Source of the DNA: Ziziphus jujuba
Lineage: Eukaryota; Streptophyta; Magnoliopsida; Rosales; Rhamnaceae
Direction of reading: 5' to 3'
NCBI RefSeq assembly: GCF_031755915.1
Contig: NC_083379.1
Coordinates: 26,598,001-26,662,000, forward strand
DNA: 64,000 bases
A model generated the notes under the pieces. The model was not told where the DNA came from. It saw only the letters and a list, made by a program, of their open reading frames with translations, and searched no databases. Below, piece by piece: positions 11,851-21,314 of the stretch (its first letter is position 1; the number at the start of each line of letters is the position of its first letter). The position numbers and the translations under genes were made by a program.

Positions 11851-12426
11851 TGTAAACATTCATAAGATAGAAAACAACCTAAACAAAGAAAATAAGAAAC
11901 ATTTAGCAAAATAAAATGCAAATAAAAGAAAATTTTAAATTAAATTTCAAATGCTTAAATTTAGAGTAAAACTAAAATAAATAGTAAATGAAAATAAAGA
12001 AAACAAAAGAAATTCTAAATGCAACAATGCTAAATCAAAATTGAACAATTAAACACTTTTTTAAAAAAAAAATTTATTATTATAGGTGGGACAAAATGTA
12101 AACAAACTTAAAACAAAATTAAACTTTTCTTTTTCTCACTTTTGCCAAAAGAACTTCTAACTAGACAAAAGCAATAATTGAAACTTAAATCTAACTAAAC
12201 CTTTAACCTATAATGCAGCAAGACACTTTCAGTATACAAAAGAAACAATGCAATTAATGATACGAATTAATCAACTGCAATGCAAAAGCAAAATTTAGAA
12301 ACAAAATTTGGTGCTAAATGACAAATTAAAATGCGACGCGGATGGTTTTTTTATTTTTTTTATTTTTAAGAAAAGATGGCTAGGATGGTTTGAATATAAA
12401 TTTAAAATTCTAAAACAGAAACTAAT

Positions 12427-13299
12427 CAAAGATGGAGCCCAGATTCACTTCAAATGTCTACAGGACCCATAACCCGAGCACGAGCAAAGAGATTGAAAGA
12501 GGCACTAAATGGTTTAATCCAAAAGGGGTTTTCAACCCAAGGAAACAAGTTCATTAGTGAAGATGAACTAAAATTGGTCCATATGATTGGGATGGTGGAT
12601 GCCAACATGAAAGAGAGTTTAACGCATGGGCTTCTACAACATGGTGATGTGGCATCATATGGTGACATGGCATCCAACCAAGCTTGGCCAAATTTTATAA
12701 TTAGGAAAATATTGATTTTTATTTATGTTTTGATTGGATTTTGGCATGTTGCCTATTTACTTTCCTAATTTAGTTTTTATTAGGTTTTAAAATTACTTTC
12801 CTAATTTTATTAGAGTTGAATTGGCCAAAGAATTAAAGGCCATTCAAATTAGGAAACTAGGAGCTAAATTAGGTTTCCTAAACCTAACCAAATTAGGTTT
12901 CCTAAACCTATCAAAATTAGGTTTCCTAAACCTAATTTTCGTCCATTATTATTCCACCTTTACTTTTAGCAAATTTAGGAAAGCTTTGTAATTAATTTTG
13001 CTTATTTAAAGGCACATAAGTCATGAATAAAGGGGAGATTACAATTTTGATTCAAAGTGAAAGTGATTCTCTAGGTTTTCTAAGAACTATATCGAACTTT
13101 TTCAAGCTTTGTTTGTGAAGTTCAAATTCGACTTATCAATAGGTTATTCCGCACCCTATTGTGGCGTCTTCACTATACCAAGGTTCTTACCTCAAATATA
13201 GGTAACGAGTCGAGGTCTTCCATTAATAACTTGTAATTAGACGGTCCTAATTCAATCTTTGTTATGGGTTTAGAAGCAGGTCGCTCTAGGTTCGTATCA
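12427..13299 (+). repeat. 5' LTR of element A (left end missing)
   Basis: Homology to 17025-17970 starts at about AAGATGGAGCCCAG; the first ~26 bp (TGATGAGGACATGACC...) are missing. It ends TTCGTATCA at 13299. It contains a three-unit hairpin minisatellite (12866-12936), a probable TATA-like TATTTAAAGGC near 13003 and the U5 text shared by A, B and E. Confidence 0.9.
12866..12936 (+). repeat. Hairpin minisatellite in the LTR (3 units)
   Basis: Three units of about 23 bp share the core TTAGGTTTCCTAAACCTAA. Each core is palindromic, with arms TTAGGTTT and AAACCTAA around CCT. The 3' LTR has five units, and element B has three. Confidence 0.9.
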
Positions 13300-13302
13300 A
13301 TT

Positions 13303-13314
13303 TGGTATCAGAGC
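13303..13314 (+). other. Primer binding site of element A, tRNA-iMet
   Basis: TGGTATCAGAGC begins 3 bp after the LTR end and is complementary to the 3' end of plant initiator tRNA-Met. Confidence 0.93.
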
Positions 13315-14068
13315 TAGTTTCTAATTACAGGTTTGATCTATCTATTTCTTTTCTTTTTTTTTCATTGTTTTTCTTGGTTTTTTTTTTAATTCTGCAATCA
13401 TAGCATTAGGTTGAGGTTGCTTCTATCATCATACACATTCTGCATCTTTAAAAAAAAAAAAAAAAAAAAACTGCACTTTTGTTTTTTGTTGGAGGCCACG
13501 TGTTTGGTGGATTTTTGGTGTGGAATTGTGATTTTTGGTGTTAATCTTTGCTACTGCAGTTGTTTTATGTTGTGTGAGTAAAAAAAAAAATATTGTTCTT
13601 GTGGTTGGTGGCATTGAATTATTAAGATTTCAAGAGAAACCAGGTAGTGAAATTTTTTTTTAGCTGATTTGAGGAGCACCAAAAACAAGCCAAAATCAAT
13701 ACCGAAGATAAGGTGTGTTGAATATTCACTAATTCCATTTTGCAAATCTCATTCCAATTTGTTCCTCACATTCTAGTTTCTTTTGTTCTTGCTAAATTTC
13801 TTGTTGAGCTTTCATCGTTGCCTTTTTTTCTTGTTACTTTTCATTCTATTTGTCTTGTAGCCTTATTTTCATAACTGTTTGATAGATCTATTTGGATTGT
13901 TACTTGCTAGTTTGTTTTAGTTTGAAATTAGTTTACAAAGAACCAAATAGAATTACTAGAGTGGTAAAAGGTAAGAGAGGTAAGAATTATAGAGCGTAAC
14001 AGTCGAACTATAACTAGAGTACAAACACGAGTGACCTTGAATTTGAGCGAGACAAGTGAGGGAGTCTT
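13315..14068 (+). other. 5' leader of element A
   Basis: This untranslated region holds a poly-A tract (about 13450-13470) followed by CTGCACTTTTGTTTT. The same arrangement occurs in reverse in element F (56238-57174), and its distal part matches the leader of element B from 42105 on. No convincing upstream gene is visible. Confidence 0.75.
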
Positions 14069-16228
14069 ATGAAGCCTTTCTTTTTTACTAGCAAATTTTG
14101 CAGAAAAATCATGTCACAAGACAAAAGCAAAGAAAGCGTGGATAAAACTCCAGGTGTGGTTGATCCGAAGTTATACATTCAAGCCATGGTGGGAGAACTT
14201 CAAAGAGCACTACGATTGGAGATGGGGCAGATCCATGATAGGTTGGATAGCATGGAATCATCAATCCAAACACCGCAGCCACAACCTTCACAAAGGTTTG
14301 TTCATGGATGTGGTAGAGGAAGAAATACTCCAAGAAGGGAAGAATGGGAACGTGTGGGAGATGACTATGAGGAAGAAAAGGAAGACATTGGTTCGGGAAC
14401 CAACCAATTCCGTGGGAGAGAGAGGTTAGACTGAGGCAGTGACTATGGAGGAATTAAGATGAAAATACCATCATTCCAAGGTAAAAGTGATCCAAAAGCA
14501 TATCTCGAGTGGGAGAAGAGGATTGAGATGGTATTTGATTGTCAGAACTACTCCAAGTCAAAAAAGGTGAAATTAGCCGCTGTTGAATTCACGGACTATG
14601 CTATTGGATGGTGGGACAAAGAGACGATTTCTAGGAAGCGAGCAGGACAAAGACCTATAGATACATGGGAGGAGATGAAGGCTTTGATGAGGAAGCATTT
14701 TGTACCTAGCCATTGCTATAGGAGCATTTTTCAGAAATTACAAAGCTTGTCTCAAGGAAATAGAAGTGTGGAGGACTATTATAAGGAGATGGAAATCCTT
14801 ATGATGAGGGCTAATGTTGAGGAGGATAGGGAGGCTACAATGGCACATTTCTTGGCTGGTTTGAATAGGGAAATAGCAAATCAAGTGGACTTGCACCATT
14901 ATGTGGAGATTGATGAGATGCTGCACATGGCCATCCAAGTAAAGCAACAACTCAAGAGGAGGGGTACCACAAAACCTAGTATTGTTCAACACACTTGGAA
15001 AGTAAGCCCATCCACATGGAAACCAAATCAGCCCAAGTTTGAAGATAAAGCCACCACACCGCCTAAATTCGAAGTTAAGGCCGAACCATCCTCATCTAAG
15101 CAAGTAAGTAAATTCGATTCATCTTCAACTAGAAATCGAGATATCATGTGCTTTAAATGTCAAGGTAGGGGTCATATTGCTAGTCAATGTCCTAATAAAA
15201 GGGTCATGATGATTCAAGAAAGTGGAGACATTGAAACTGAAGAAGAAGATTCGGATAATGAATCCATGCCACCATTGGAGAACGTTGGTGATGAAGATGA
15301 AGAAGATTATAAGTATCCTGTTGGAGGGGACTTGTCATTGGTTGCTAGAAGAGCTTTAACTATGTATAAAGATGAAAAGGAAGTGCAACGAGAGAACATC
15401 TTTCATACCAGGTGCAAAGTCAAGGATAAGGTATGTAGTATGATTATTGATGGAGGAAGTTGTACTAATGTTGCTAGTCTTAATATGGTTGAAAAGCTAG
15501 GTTTACCCACTATGAAGCATCCAGAACCATATAAGCTACAATGGCTTAATGATTGTGGAGAGTTGAAGCTGAATAGGCAAGTGAAGATTGCATTCTCTAT
15601 TGGTGATTATGAAGATGAGGTTATTTGTGATGTGGTACCAATGCAAGTTGGTCATTTACTTTTAGGACGTCCGTGGCAATTTGATAGAGACACTAATCAT
15701 CATGGTCGAACTAATAAGGTTGTCTTCAATTTTAGGGGTAAACGAATGGTGCTTATGCCGATGACTTCTAAACAAGTTTTTGATGATCAATTGGCTTTAC
15801 AAAGGCAGAGAGAAGCTGAACAACAATACAATCAAACTGTATCCAACCACCAAGAGAAGAAAAAGAGTGGTGAGGATGAGAGTGTGAGTGAAAAAGAAAA
15901 GAAAAAGAGTGGAAAGAAAAAAGAGAGTTTTTATGCAAAACAGAGTGAGATGAAGAAGTTTTTTTGTTGTAGAAAGCCTATGATTGTAATGATGTACAAA
16001 GAAGCATATATGAATCATTTAACTAACCCTGATGAATCTGTTTTGCCTAGTTCTATTGTTTATCTTTTGCAACAGTTCAATGATGTCTTTCCCAAGGAGA
16101 TTCCAAGTGGGTTACCACCGATTAGGGGAATCGAACATCAAATTGATTTTGTTCCAGGATCAACAATTCCAAACCGACCAGCTTATAGGAGTAATCCAGA
16201 GGAGAAAAGGAACTTCAAAGGCAGGTAA
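14069..16228 (+). pseudogene. Element A gag-protease and pol N-terminus
   Basis: One frame runs 14069-16228 apart from a TGA at 14432-14434, where element B has CGA. The gag N-terminus (MSQDKSKES at about 14111) is followed by KMKIPSFQGKSDPKAYLEWE, the retrotransposon-gag core (AIGWWDKE, HFVPSHCYRSIFQKLQSLSQG), and a zinc knuckle CFKCQGRGHIASQC at about 15150-15191. The protease reads MIIDGGSC (Gly for the usual Ser after Asp) and VVPMQVGHLLLGRPW. Pre-RT text ends with FNDVFPKEIPSGLPPIRGIE. The frame is lost near 16205 by a one-base deletion relative to B, giving a stop at 16226-16228. Confidence 0.88.
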
Positions 16229-16233
16229 GTGAA

Positions 16234-17304
16234 TTGCTTGAAAAAGGGTATGTTAGAGAGAGCATAAGTCCATGTGCTGTACCTGTGTTACTAGTCCCTA
16301 AGAAAGATGGAACATGGAGAATGTGTGTAGATTGTAAGGCTATTAACAATATAACTATCAAATATCATCACCCTATTCCTAGGTTAGATGAGATGCTTGA
16401 TGAATTGTATGGTGCTTGCATGTTTTAAAAAATTGATCTTAAGAGTGGTTATCATCAAATTCTCATGAAGGAAGGTGATAAATGGAGAACAACATTTAAA
16501 ACAAAGCATGGTTGGTATGAGTGGTTGGTTATGCCATTTGGATTAAATAATGCACCTAGCACTTTCATGAGATTAATGAAGCATGTCATGCGTCCATTTA
16601 TTGGGAAATTTGTGGTTGTTGATTTTGATGATATTCTTGTATATAGTGGAAATTTAGGTAAGCATGTAGAGCATCTTAGGATAATTTTAGGAGTGCTTAG
16701 GAAGGAAAGATTATTTGCTAACCTTAAGAAGTGTGATTTTTGCAAAGATAAACTTGTATTTTTAGAATTTGTTGTGAAAGTGTTTGACCCAGGAGATTGG
16801 GTTTGGTTGCACATAAGGAAATTGAGGTTTCCAAAACAACAAAAGTCTAAACTCATGCCGCATGGAGATGGTCCATTCCAAATATTGGAAAGACTTAATG
16901 ACAATGCCTACAAGTTGGATCTTCTAGGTGAGTATAATGTAAGTGCTACTTTTAATGTCGCTGATTTATCTCCTTTTTGTGCAGGTGATGATTTGAGGAC
17001 AAATCCTTTTCAAGAGGAGGGGAATGATGAGGACATGACCAAGAGCCCTTCAAGATGGAGCCCAGATCCACTTCAAATGTCTACAGGACCCATAACCCAA
17101 GCACGAGCAAAGAGATTGAAAGAGGCATTAAATGGTTTAATCCAAGAGGTGTTTTCAACCCAAGGAAGCAAGTTCATTAGTGAAGATGAACTAAAATTGG
17201 TCCATATGATTGGGATGGTGGATGCCAACGTGAAAGAGAGTTTAACGCATGGGCTTCTACAACATGGTGATGTGGCATCATATGGTGACATGGCATCCAA
17301 CTAA
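16234..17304 (+). pseudogene. Element A truncated RT fused to integrase C-terminus
   Basis: The frame has one nonsense codon (TAA at 16426-16428; element B has TCA). The RT part contains [19 protein letters not shown] and MPFGLNNAPSTFMRLM. The active-site motif reads [12 protein letters not shown], with Asp where Tyr is expected. After CKDKLVFLEFVV it passes directly to KVFDPGDWVWLHIRK and LERLNDNAYKLDLLGEYN, the C-terminal integrase domain, so the thumb, connection, RNase H and integrase core are gone. The frame crosses the polypurine tract and continues about 93 codons into the LTR (PITQARAKRLKEALNGLI) before stopping at 17302-17304. Confidence 0.88.
17012..17024 (+). other. Polypurine tract of element A (inside the pol frame)
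   Basis: AAGAGGAGGGGAA precedes the LTR start TGATGAGG. In frame it encodes part of FQEEGND, so the priming site is also coding sequence. Confidence 0.85.
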
Positions 17305-17970
17305 GTTTGGCCAAATTTTATAATTAGGAAAATATTAATTTTTATTTATGTTTTGATTGGATTTTGGCATGTTGCCTATTTACTTTCCTAATTTAGTTTT
17401 TATTAGGTTTTGAAATTACTTTCCTAATTTTATTAAAGTTGAATTGGTCAAAGAATTAAAGGCCATTCAAATTAGGAAACTAGGAGCTAAATTAGGTTTC
17501 CTAAACCTAACCACATTAGGTTTCCTAAACCTAACCAAATTAGGTTTCCTAAACCTAATCACATTAGGTTTCCTAAACCTATCAAAATTAGGTTTCCTAA
17601 ACCTAACTTTCGTTCATTATTATTCCACCTTTACTTTTAGGAAATCTAGGAAAGCTTTGTAATTTATTTTGTCTATTTAAAGGCACATAAGTCATGAATA
17701 AAGGGGAGATTACAATTTTGATTCAAAGTGAGAGTGATTCTCTTGGTTCTCTAAGAACTATATTGAACTTTTTCAAGCTTTGTTTGTGAAGTTCAAATTC
17801 GACTTATCAATAGGTTATTCCGCACCCTATTGTGGCGTCTTCACTATACCAAAGTTCTTACCTCAAATATAGGTAACGGATCGAGGTCTTCCATTGATAA
17901 CTTGTAATTAGACGGTCCTAATTCAATCTTTGTTACGGGTTTAGAGGCAGGTCACTCTAGGTTCGTATCA
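17025..17970 (+). repeat. 3' LTR of element A
   Basis: The 946-bp LTR starts TGAT and ends ATCA. It encodes the end of the pol frame to 17304. Its minisatellite (17489-17606) has five units against three in the 5' LTR. The following sequence belongs to the Athila-like host element. Confidence 0.92.
17489..17606 (+). repeat. Hairpin minisatellite in the LTR (5 units)
   Basis: Five units of about 23 bp carry the TTAGGTTTCCTAAACCTAA core, alternating between AACCA, ATCAC and ATCAA linkers. A minor open frame over it (17444-17662, repeating LGFLNL) results from the repeat and is not a gene. Confidence 0.9.
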
Positions 17971-18562
17971 AAAGGTCTGGTGCGACTTTACTACTAAAGT
18001 AAGAGAGAAATTGATGCATACACAAATTAAAACCTATGATCCTTTGGGTTGCAGCTAATTTATGCAATTGAGGAAAAACTTTCATGCAAAGCAATGTAAT
18101 ATAAACGCTAATGATGCTAACAGGGTGCAAAATATTAATGCTAATGATTCTAACAGGGTGCAGCTAGTCTAACGACTATGCAAAATAAGATTTCTAAGAT
18201 GCAAACTAAACTAGATAAGGTGCATGGCGCGGTTAAAATGGAAAATACAACCTAAAGTGAATCTAAAGTGAAGCTAGGATGCCCAATGCAATAAATTTTT
18301 AATGTAAAACAGATTAAACACCTAGATGACTCAAAATCAAAACTAATTGCAAATAAATACACTAATTTTGGCTTAAGCAAACAAATCAAGGGAAATAATT
18401 CAAACAAGTTGATTAGTTGAGTAGTAAAAATTAAACCCTAATATGCTTTCTAAATACCAAAAATGGAAAACAAAATTATAAAAAAGTCTAAATTAATACT
18501 AAACCCAATCCAAATTAATATTAATAAAAAACCAATCAACGGCAACAGCAGTGCCAAAAACT
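17971..18562 (-). mobile_element. Athila-like element, distal 5' leader with primer site
   Basis: The stretch resumes the Athila-like leader interrupted by element A. At 18537-18556 the minus strand reads TGGCACTGCTGTTGCCGTT, a mutated form of the TGGCGCCGTTGCCG primer site (tRNA-Asp) known for Athila elements. An LTR starts 6 bp later at 18563. There are small internal repeats of GCTAATGATxCTAACAGGGTGCA (18106-18160). Confidence 0.75.
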
Positions 18563-19500
18563 TGATGTGTAAAATCAATTCACAATTATATGAATCAAGT
18601 AATAAAGTGGAGCATTTAAATACTAGTTATTGTACCCAAAGTATTAGATTGACTAAATATTAAATATAATTGGGATTGGATATTGGATAACCTTGCAAGT
18701 AAGGTAGTCTGTCAATGCTCTGCATACACCCACACTTATCCTAGCAATCTTACATTGAACTACCATTGATCATCACAATTCATTGATCTTGAACATTCTT
18801 TCCTTACATTTTTAAAGGCTCATAAGTTTTATAATACATACCTCTGGGGCCTTGTGTCCTTGTTGGAACTTTCTACCTGATATAGGCTCTGATACTATCT
18901 GTAATGCCTCATTCACTAATGTCCCATCACTTTTTTATCATACCAATATTGTTCCTAATTTATCTACTACACTCAAGATGGTATAGGATCTCTATTTAGA
19001 CTTCCCAAATGGTTACCCAATTTAGGATTACTCCCACTAGAGCATGTTTAACTCTAATATTCTTTCAAACCTTAAAGTAAACTACTCTGAAATGACCTTG
19101 GTTTTTAAAACAGTGATTACTTTACATTTGAATCATCATTGTTCTATACCCGAGCAATGTGAGATCAAACACCAATTAGCTTTTGCCAGTAAGATAGTCT
19201 GCTAGTACCCCACATCTGCTCACCCTTATCTTGGTAACCTCACACTAAATTGCCACAGGTTATCATAATCTATTCCAATATATTGTTCATTGATCTTGCC
19301 CCTTCTTGCCTTACATACCTTGAAGCTCACAGGTCTTACATATACTTCTAAATTTTAGAAGGTTTATTTGGATAAAAACTTTTCTTATATAGAAAATTCC
19401 TATTAGCCTACCTTTTACCTATGTTTTCGATACCCAAATCTACTTATTTTGCTCTGATATCACTTGGAAATTAGCTGTTTGTCTTGATTTATAAATGCAT
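18563..19500 (-). repeat. Probable Athila-like 5' LTR with diverged insertions
   Basis: It starts TGATGTGTAAAATCAATT, matching the ends of the LTRs at 51882 and 56007 over about 100 bp (AAGTAATAAAGTGGA, TTGTACCCAAAG). Beyond about 18680 it holds two diverged direct copies, 18690-18850 and 19185-19350, about 500 bp apart, each close to a GCTCTGATA motif (18886 and 19460) like a decayed tRNA-iMet site. The LTR end cannot be placed. Confidence 0.5.
18690..19350. repeat. Diverged direct repeat, ~500 bp apart
   Basis: The copies 18690-18850 and 19185-19350 share an ordered text: AGTAAGGTAGTCTG or AGTAAGATAGTCTG, then CACxCTTATCxTxG, CATTGATCTTG and GGCTCATAAG or AGCTCACAGG. Divergence is high, so this is an old duplication, perhaps of LTR or leader sequence. 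Confidence 0.65.
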
Positions 19501-20040
19501 ATATAATAATAAGAAATTGGGTACCAATAAGGTATTCAAAACTCGATTTTCCCACGGGATTGTAGTTTCCCGATTTGTGTAGTTTTCTCCAACTTCAAAA
19601 TTAAACTGGTTCTAATTGATTAGTCCATTTGCAACTAAATTTTACAGGGAAAATCCTTAGTGTCTCAAAAAAAAAAAAAAAAATTCTCCATCTTAAATCA
19701 CCTCAAAATTACACTTATAGCTCCAGATATGTTTAAAATAGTATATGCTGCATAGATTTCAACATTTTCTTCTTTTACCTAAAAAATTATAAAAAAAAAA
19801 AAAAGCATAAAACTAAGTCGTTTTCCATATAAAATGAATACAAAACTAACAGATATTAAGCATTAAAAATGATAGAAAATAACTATATATCAGTAGGATA
19901 CTACCCCTAACATCTTTCTCTTTCTCTTTCGTTTTCTTTCTTTTTCAAAATGTGAGAAAACTTTTGCTCTTGTTAATAGTCTTAGAAGAACTTTTCAAGT
20001 GGTATGATTTTATATAACCGATAAAAATGAAAATATGTAT
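19501..20040. other. Non-coding, related to 48030-48280
   Basis: The part 19519-19750 matches 48030-48280 in order (TTCAAAACTCxATTTTCCCAC, then CTTCAAAATTAAA, AATTCTCCA, ATCACxTCAAAATT). Both lie beside Athila-like LTR sequence and are probably pieces of one old LTR family. Otherwise there are only poly-A and pyrimidine runs. Confidence 0.5.
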
Positions 20041-20050
20041 TGAATTTTGG

Positions 20051-20610
20051 TTCAGTTTATACAATCTAATAAAGTTTGAGTCATCCAATATAGATAATTG
20101 TAATGGGCTCTAATAATCTAGGTTATGTGTAAAGAACAACTTTATCCATGTTGTATTTTTGCTTAGTTTATGTTACTTGGATAGAATTAGAATTGGTGGT
20201 ATATATAATTTGGATGGGTTCAATCATATGGGTTATATATACCGGACAACTTTACGTATTATTACTTTTTTGTTTGGTTTATATAATTCAAATAGAATTA
20301 TTGTCGTCCAGTATACATAATTCTAGACAAGTTTAAATCGTCTAGATTATGTATATTAAATGACTTTACCTATTATTGTGTTTTTATTCAGTTTATATAA
20401 TTCAGATAAAATTAGAATTGTCCTATATATATAATCTGAACTAGTTTAAATTGTCGAATTTATATATATGGGATAATTTCACATATTGTTGCATTTTTGT
20501 TCAGTTATATAAATTGGAAACAATTATTTTCTCTTATATATATAACCTGAATGAGTTTAAATTGTTTAGTTACGTATATTGAACAATTTTAAAGTATATA
20601 TGATGAAAAC
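20051..20610 (+). repeat. Diverged tandem array, ~112-bp unit, about 5 copies
   Basis: A landmark of the form TTCAGTTTATATAATT recurs at 20051, 20162, 20273, 20387 and 20500, i.e. every 111-114 bp. Between landmarks the units share a TATAT-rich part and a GTTTAAATTGT-like part. It lies 700-1260 bp upstream of the TPR gene start. Confidence 0.75.
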
Positions 20611-20951
20611 TAAAACAAATCATGAAAAAAAAAAAAGATAAAACAAAAAATTAAAAAAAAGATAAAGAAATATAATAAGAAAAAATAAATCATTAAACAA
20701 ACTCAATATTTAAATTTTCAGAGTTATTTGACAATTATTTTTGCAATTTCTTTTCCTTTTGATTGCTAAACTTCATTATCTCCAATATTAAAGTTTATTA
20801 TTATTTTTTTCTAAAACTTTGTTCTAGTATACTTAGTATTTTATTCTCATTTTGTTTATGTGCTTAAGAATATTTGGGAGCTTTTATCATAGTATATTTT
20901 TGCAATATGAAAATGTAATTAAAACTGTAGTATTGTTATTGATTTTGGTTA

Positions 20952-20960
20952 TATAAATAG
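20952..20960 (+). promoter_or_regulatory. Possible TATA box of the TPR gene
   Basis: TATAAATAG stands 363 bp before the start codon. No other clear TATA element lies closer. If used, the leader would be about 330 nt and include the poly-A run at 21080-21107, which is unusual, so the gene may instead use a TATA-less promoter nearer 21110. Confidence 0.25.
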
Positions 20961-21314
20961 AATCACCCCAAAAAAACTTTAAAATGACACACACATTATT
21001 GCACTAAAAAGTGGAAAAAACTACAATCATGCCACCGAGTTACAAAATCTAACCCACCTCGCACTTTCAGCATATTAATTCAAAAAAAAAAAAAAAAAAA
21101 AAAAAACCTGGAGGACAGAAGAGGAATTGCAGAACAAACGCAATCATTGGGGCCAAAAGTGGGAGAAACGACGGCGTTGCGAGATGTTTCTGGAAGCGCC
21201 ATATTTATTAATTGAGTATGGAGGCCGGAGACTGGTTCCGTGAGTTTTTGGAAGGTGTAATTGCAGAGCACAGAATAAACCGTTATTGTGTATTACGTTT
21301 TCTGATAGTAGAAA

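Larger units (their letters stand above)
9066..12426 (-). mobile_element. Athila-like Ty3/gypsy remnant, gag-protease part
   Basis: Read on the minus strand, the segment holds 5' leader (about 12426-11880), gag (about 11850-9900) and protease (9474-9226). The motif GWRNHPNFSW-like text (NWRNHPNFS, complement of about 10720-10770), ENLYDA and FSIMVY (complement of about 11180-11310) recall gag of Athila elements. The coding frames are shredded by stops. The leader is cut at 12426 by element A and resumes at 17971; the primer site and 5' LTR follow at 18537 and 18563. No pol is present left of 9226. Confidence 0.8.
12427..17970 (+). mobile_element. Element A: internally deleted Ty3/gypsy LTR element
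   Basis: The element has a 5' LTR (12427-13299, lacking about its first 26 bp), a tRNA-iMet primer site, a 5' leader, gag-protease, a truncated RT fused to the integrase C-terminus, a polypurine tract and a full 3' LTR (17025-17970). The rest of RT, RNase H and most of integrase are absent. It lies inside the leader of the Athila-like element (9066-12426 and 17971-18562). The LTRs differ at several percent of positions and in repeat number, so it is older than the 3867-7091 element. No target duplication is visible, in keeping with loss of the extreme left end. Confidence 0.92.

Noticed and set aside
17444..17662. 72-codon frame repeating LGFLNL, and its twin at 45831-46088
   Set aside because: It is produced by the LTR minisatellite, which is non-coding in this position.
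18886..19470. GCTCTGATA motifs as active primer sites of further LTR elements
   Set aside because: Both are imperfect (GCTCTGATACTATC and GCTCTGATATCACTT), and no gag or LTR pair could be assigned to them.
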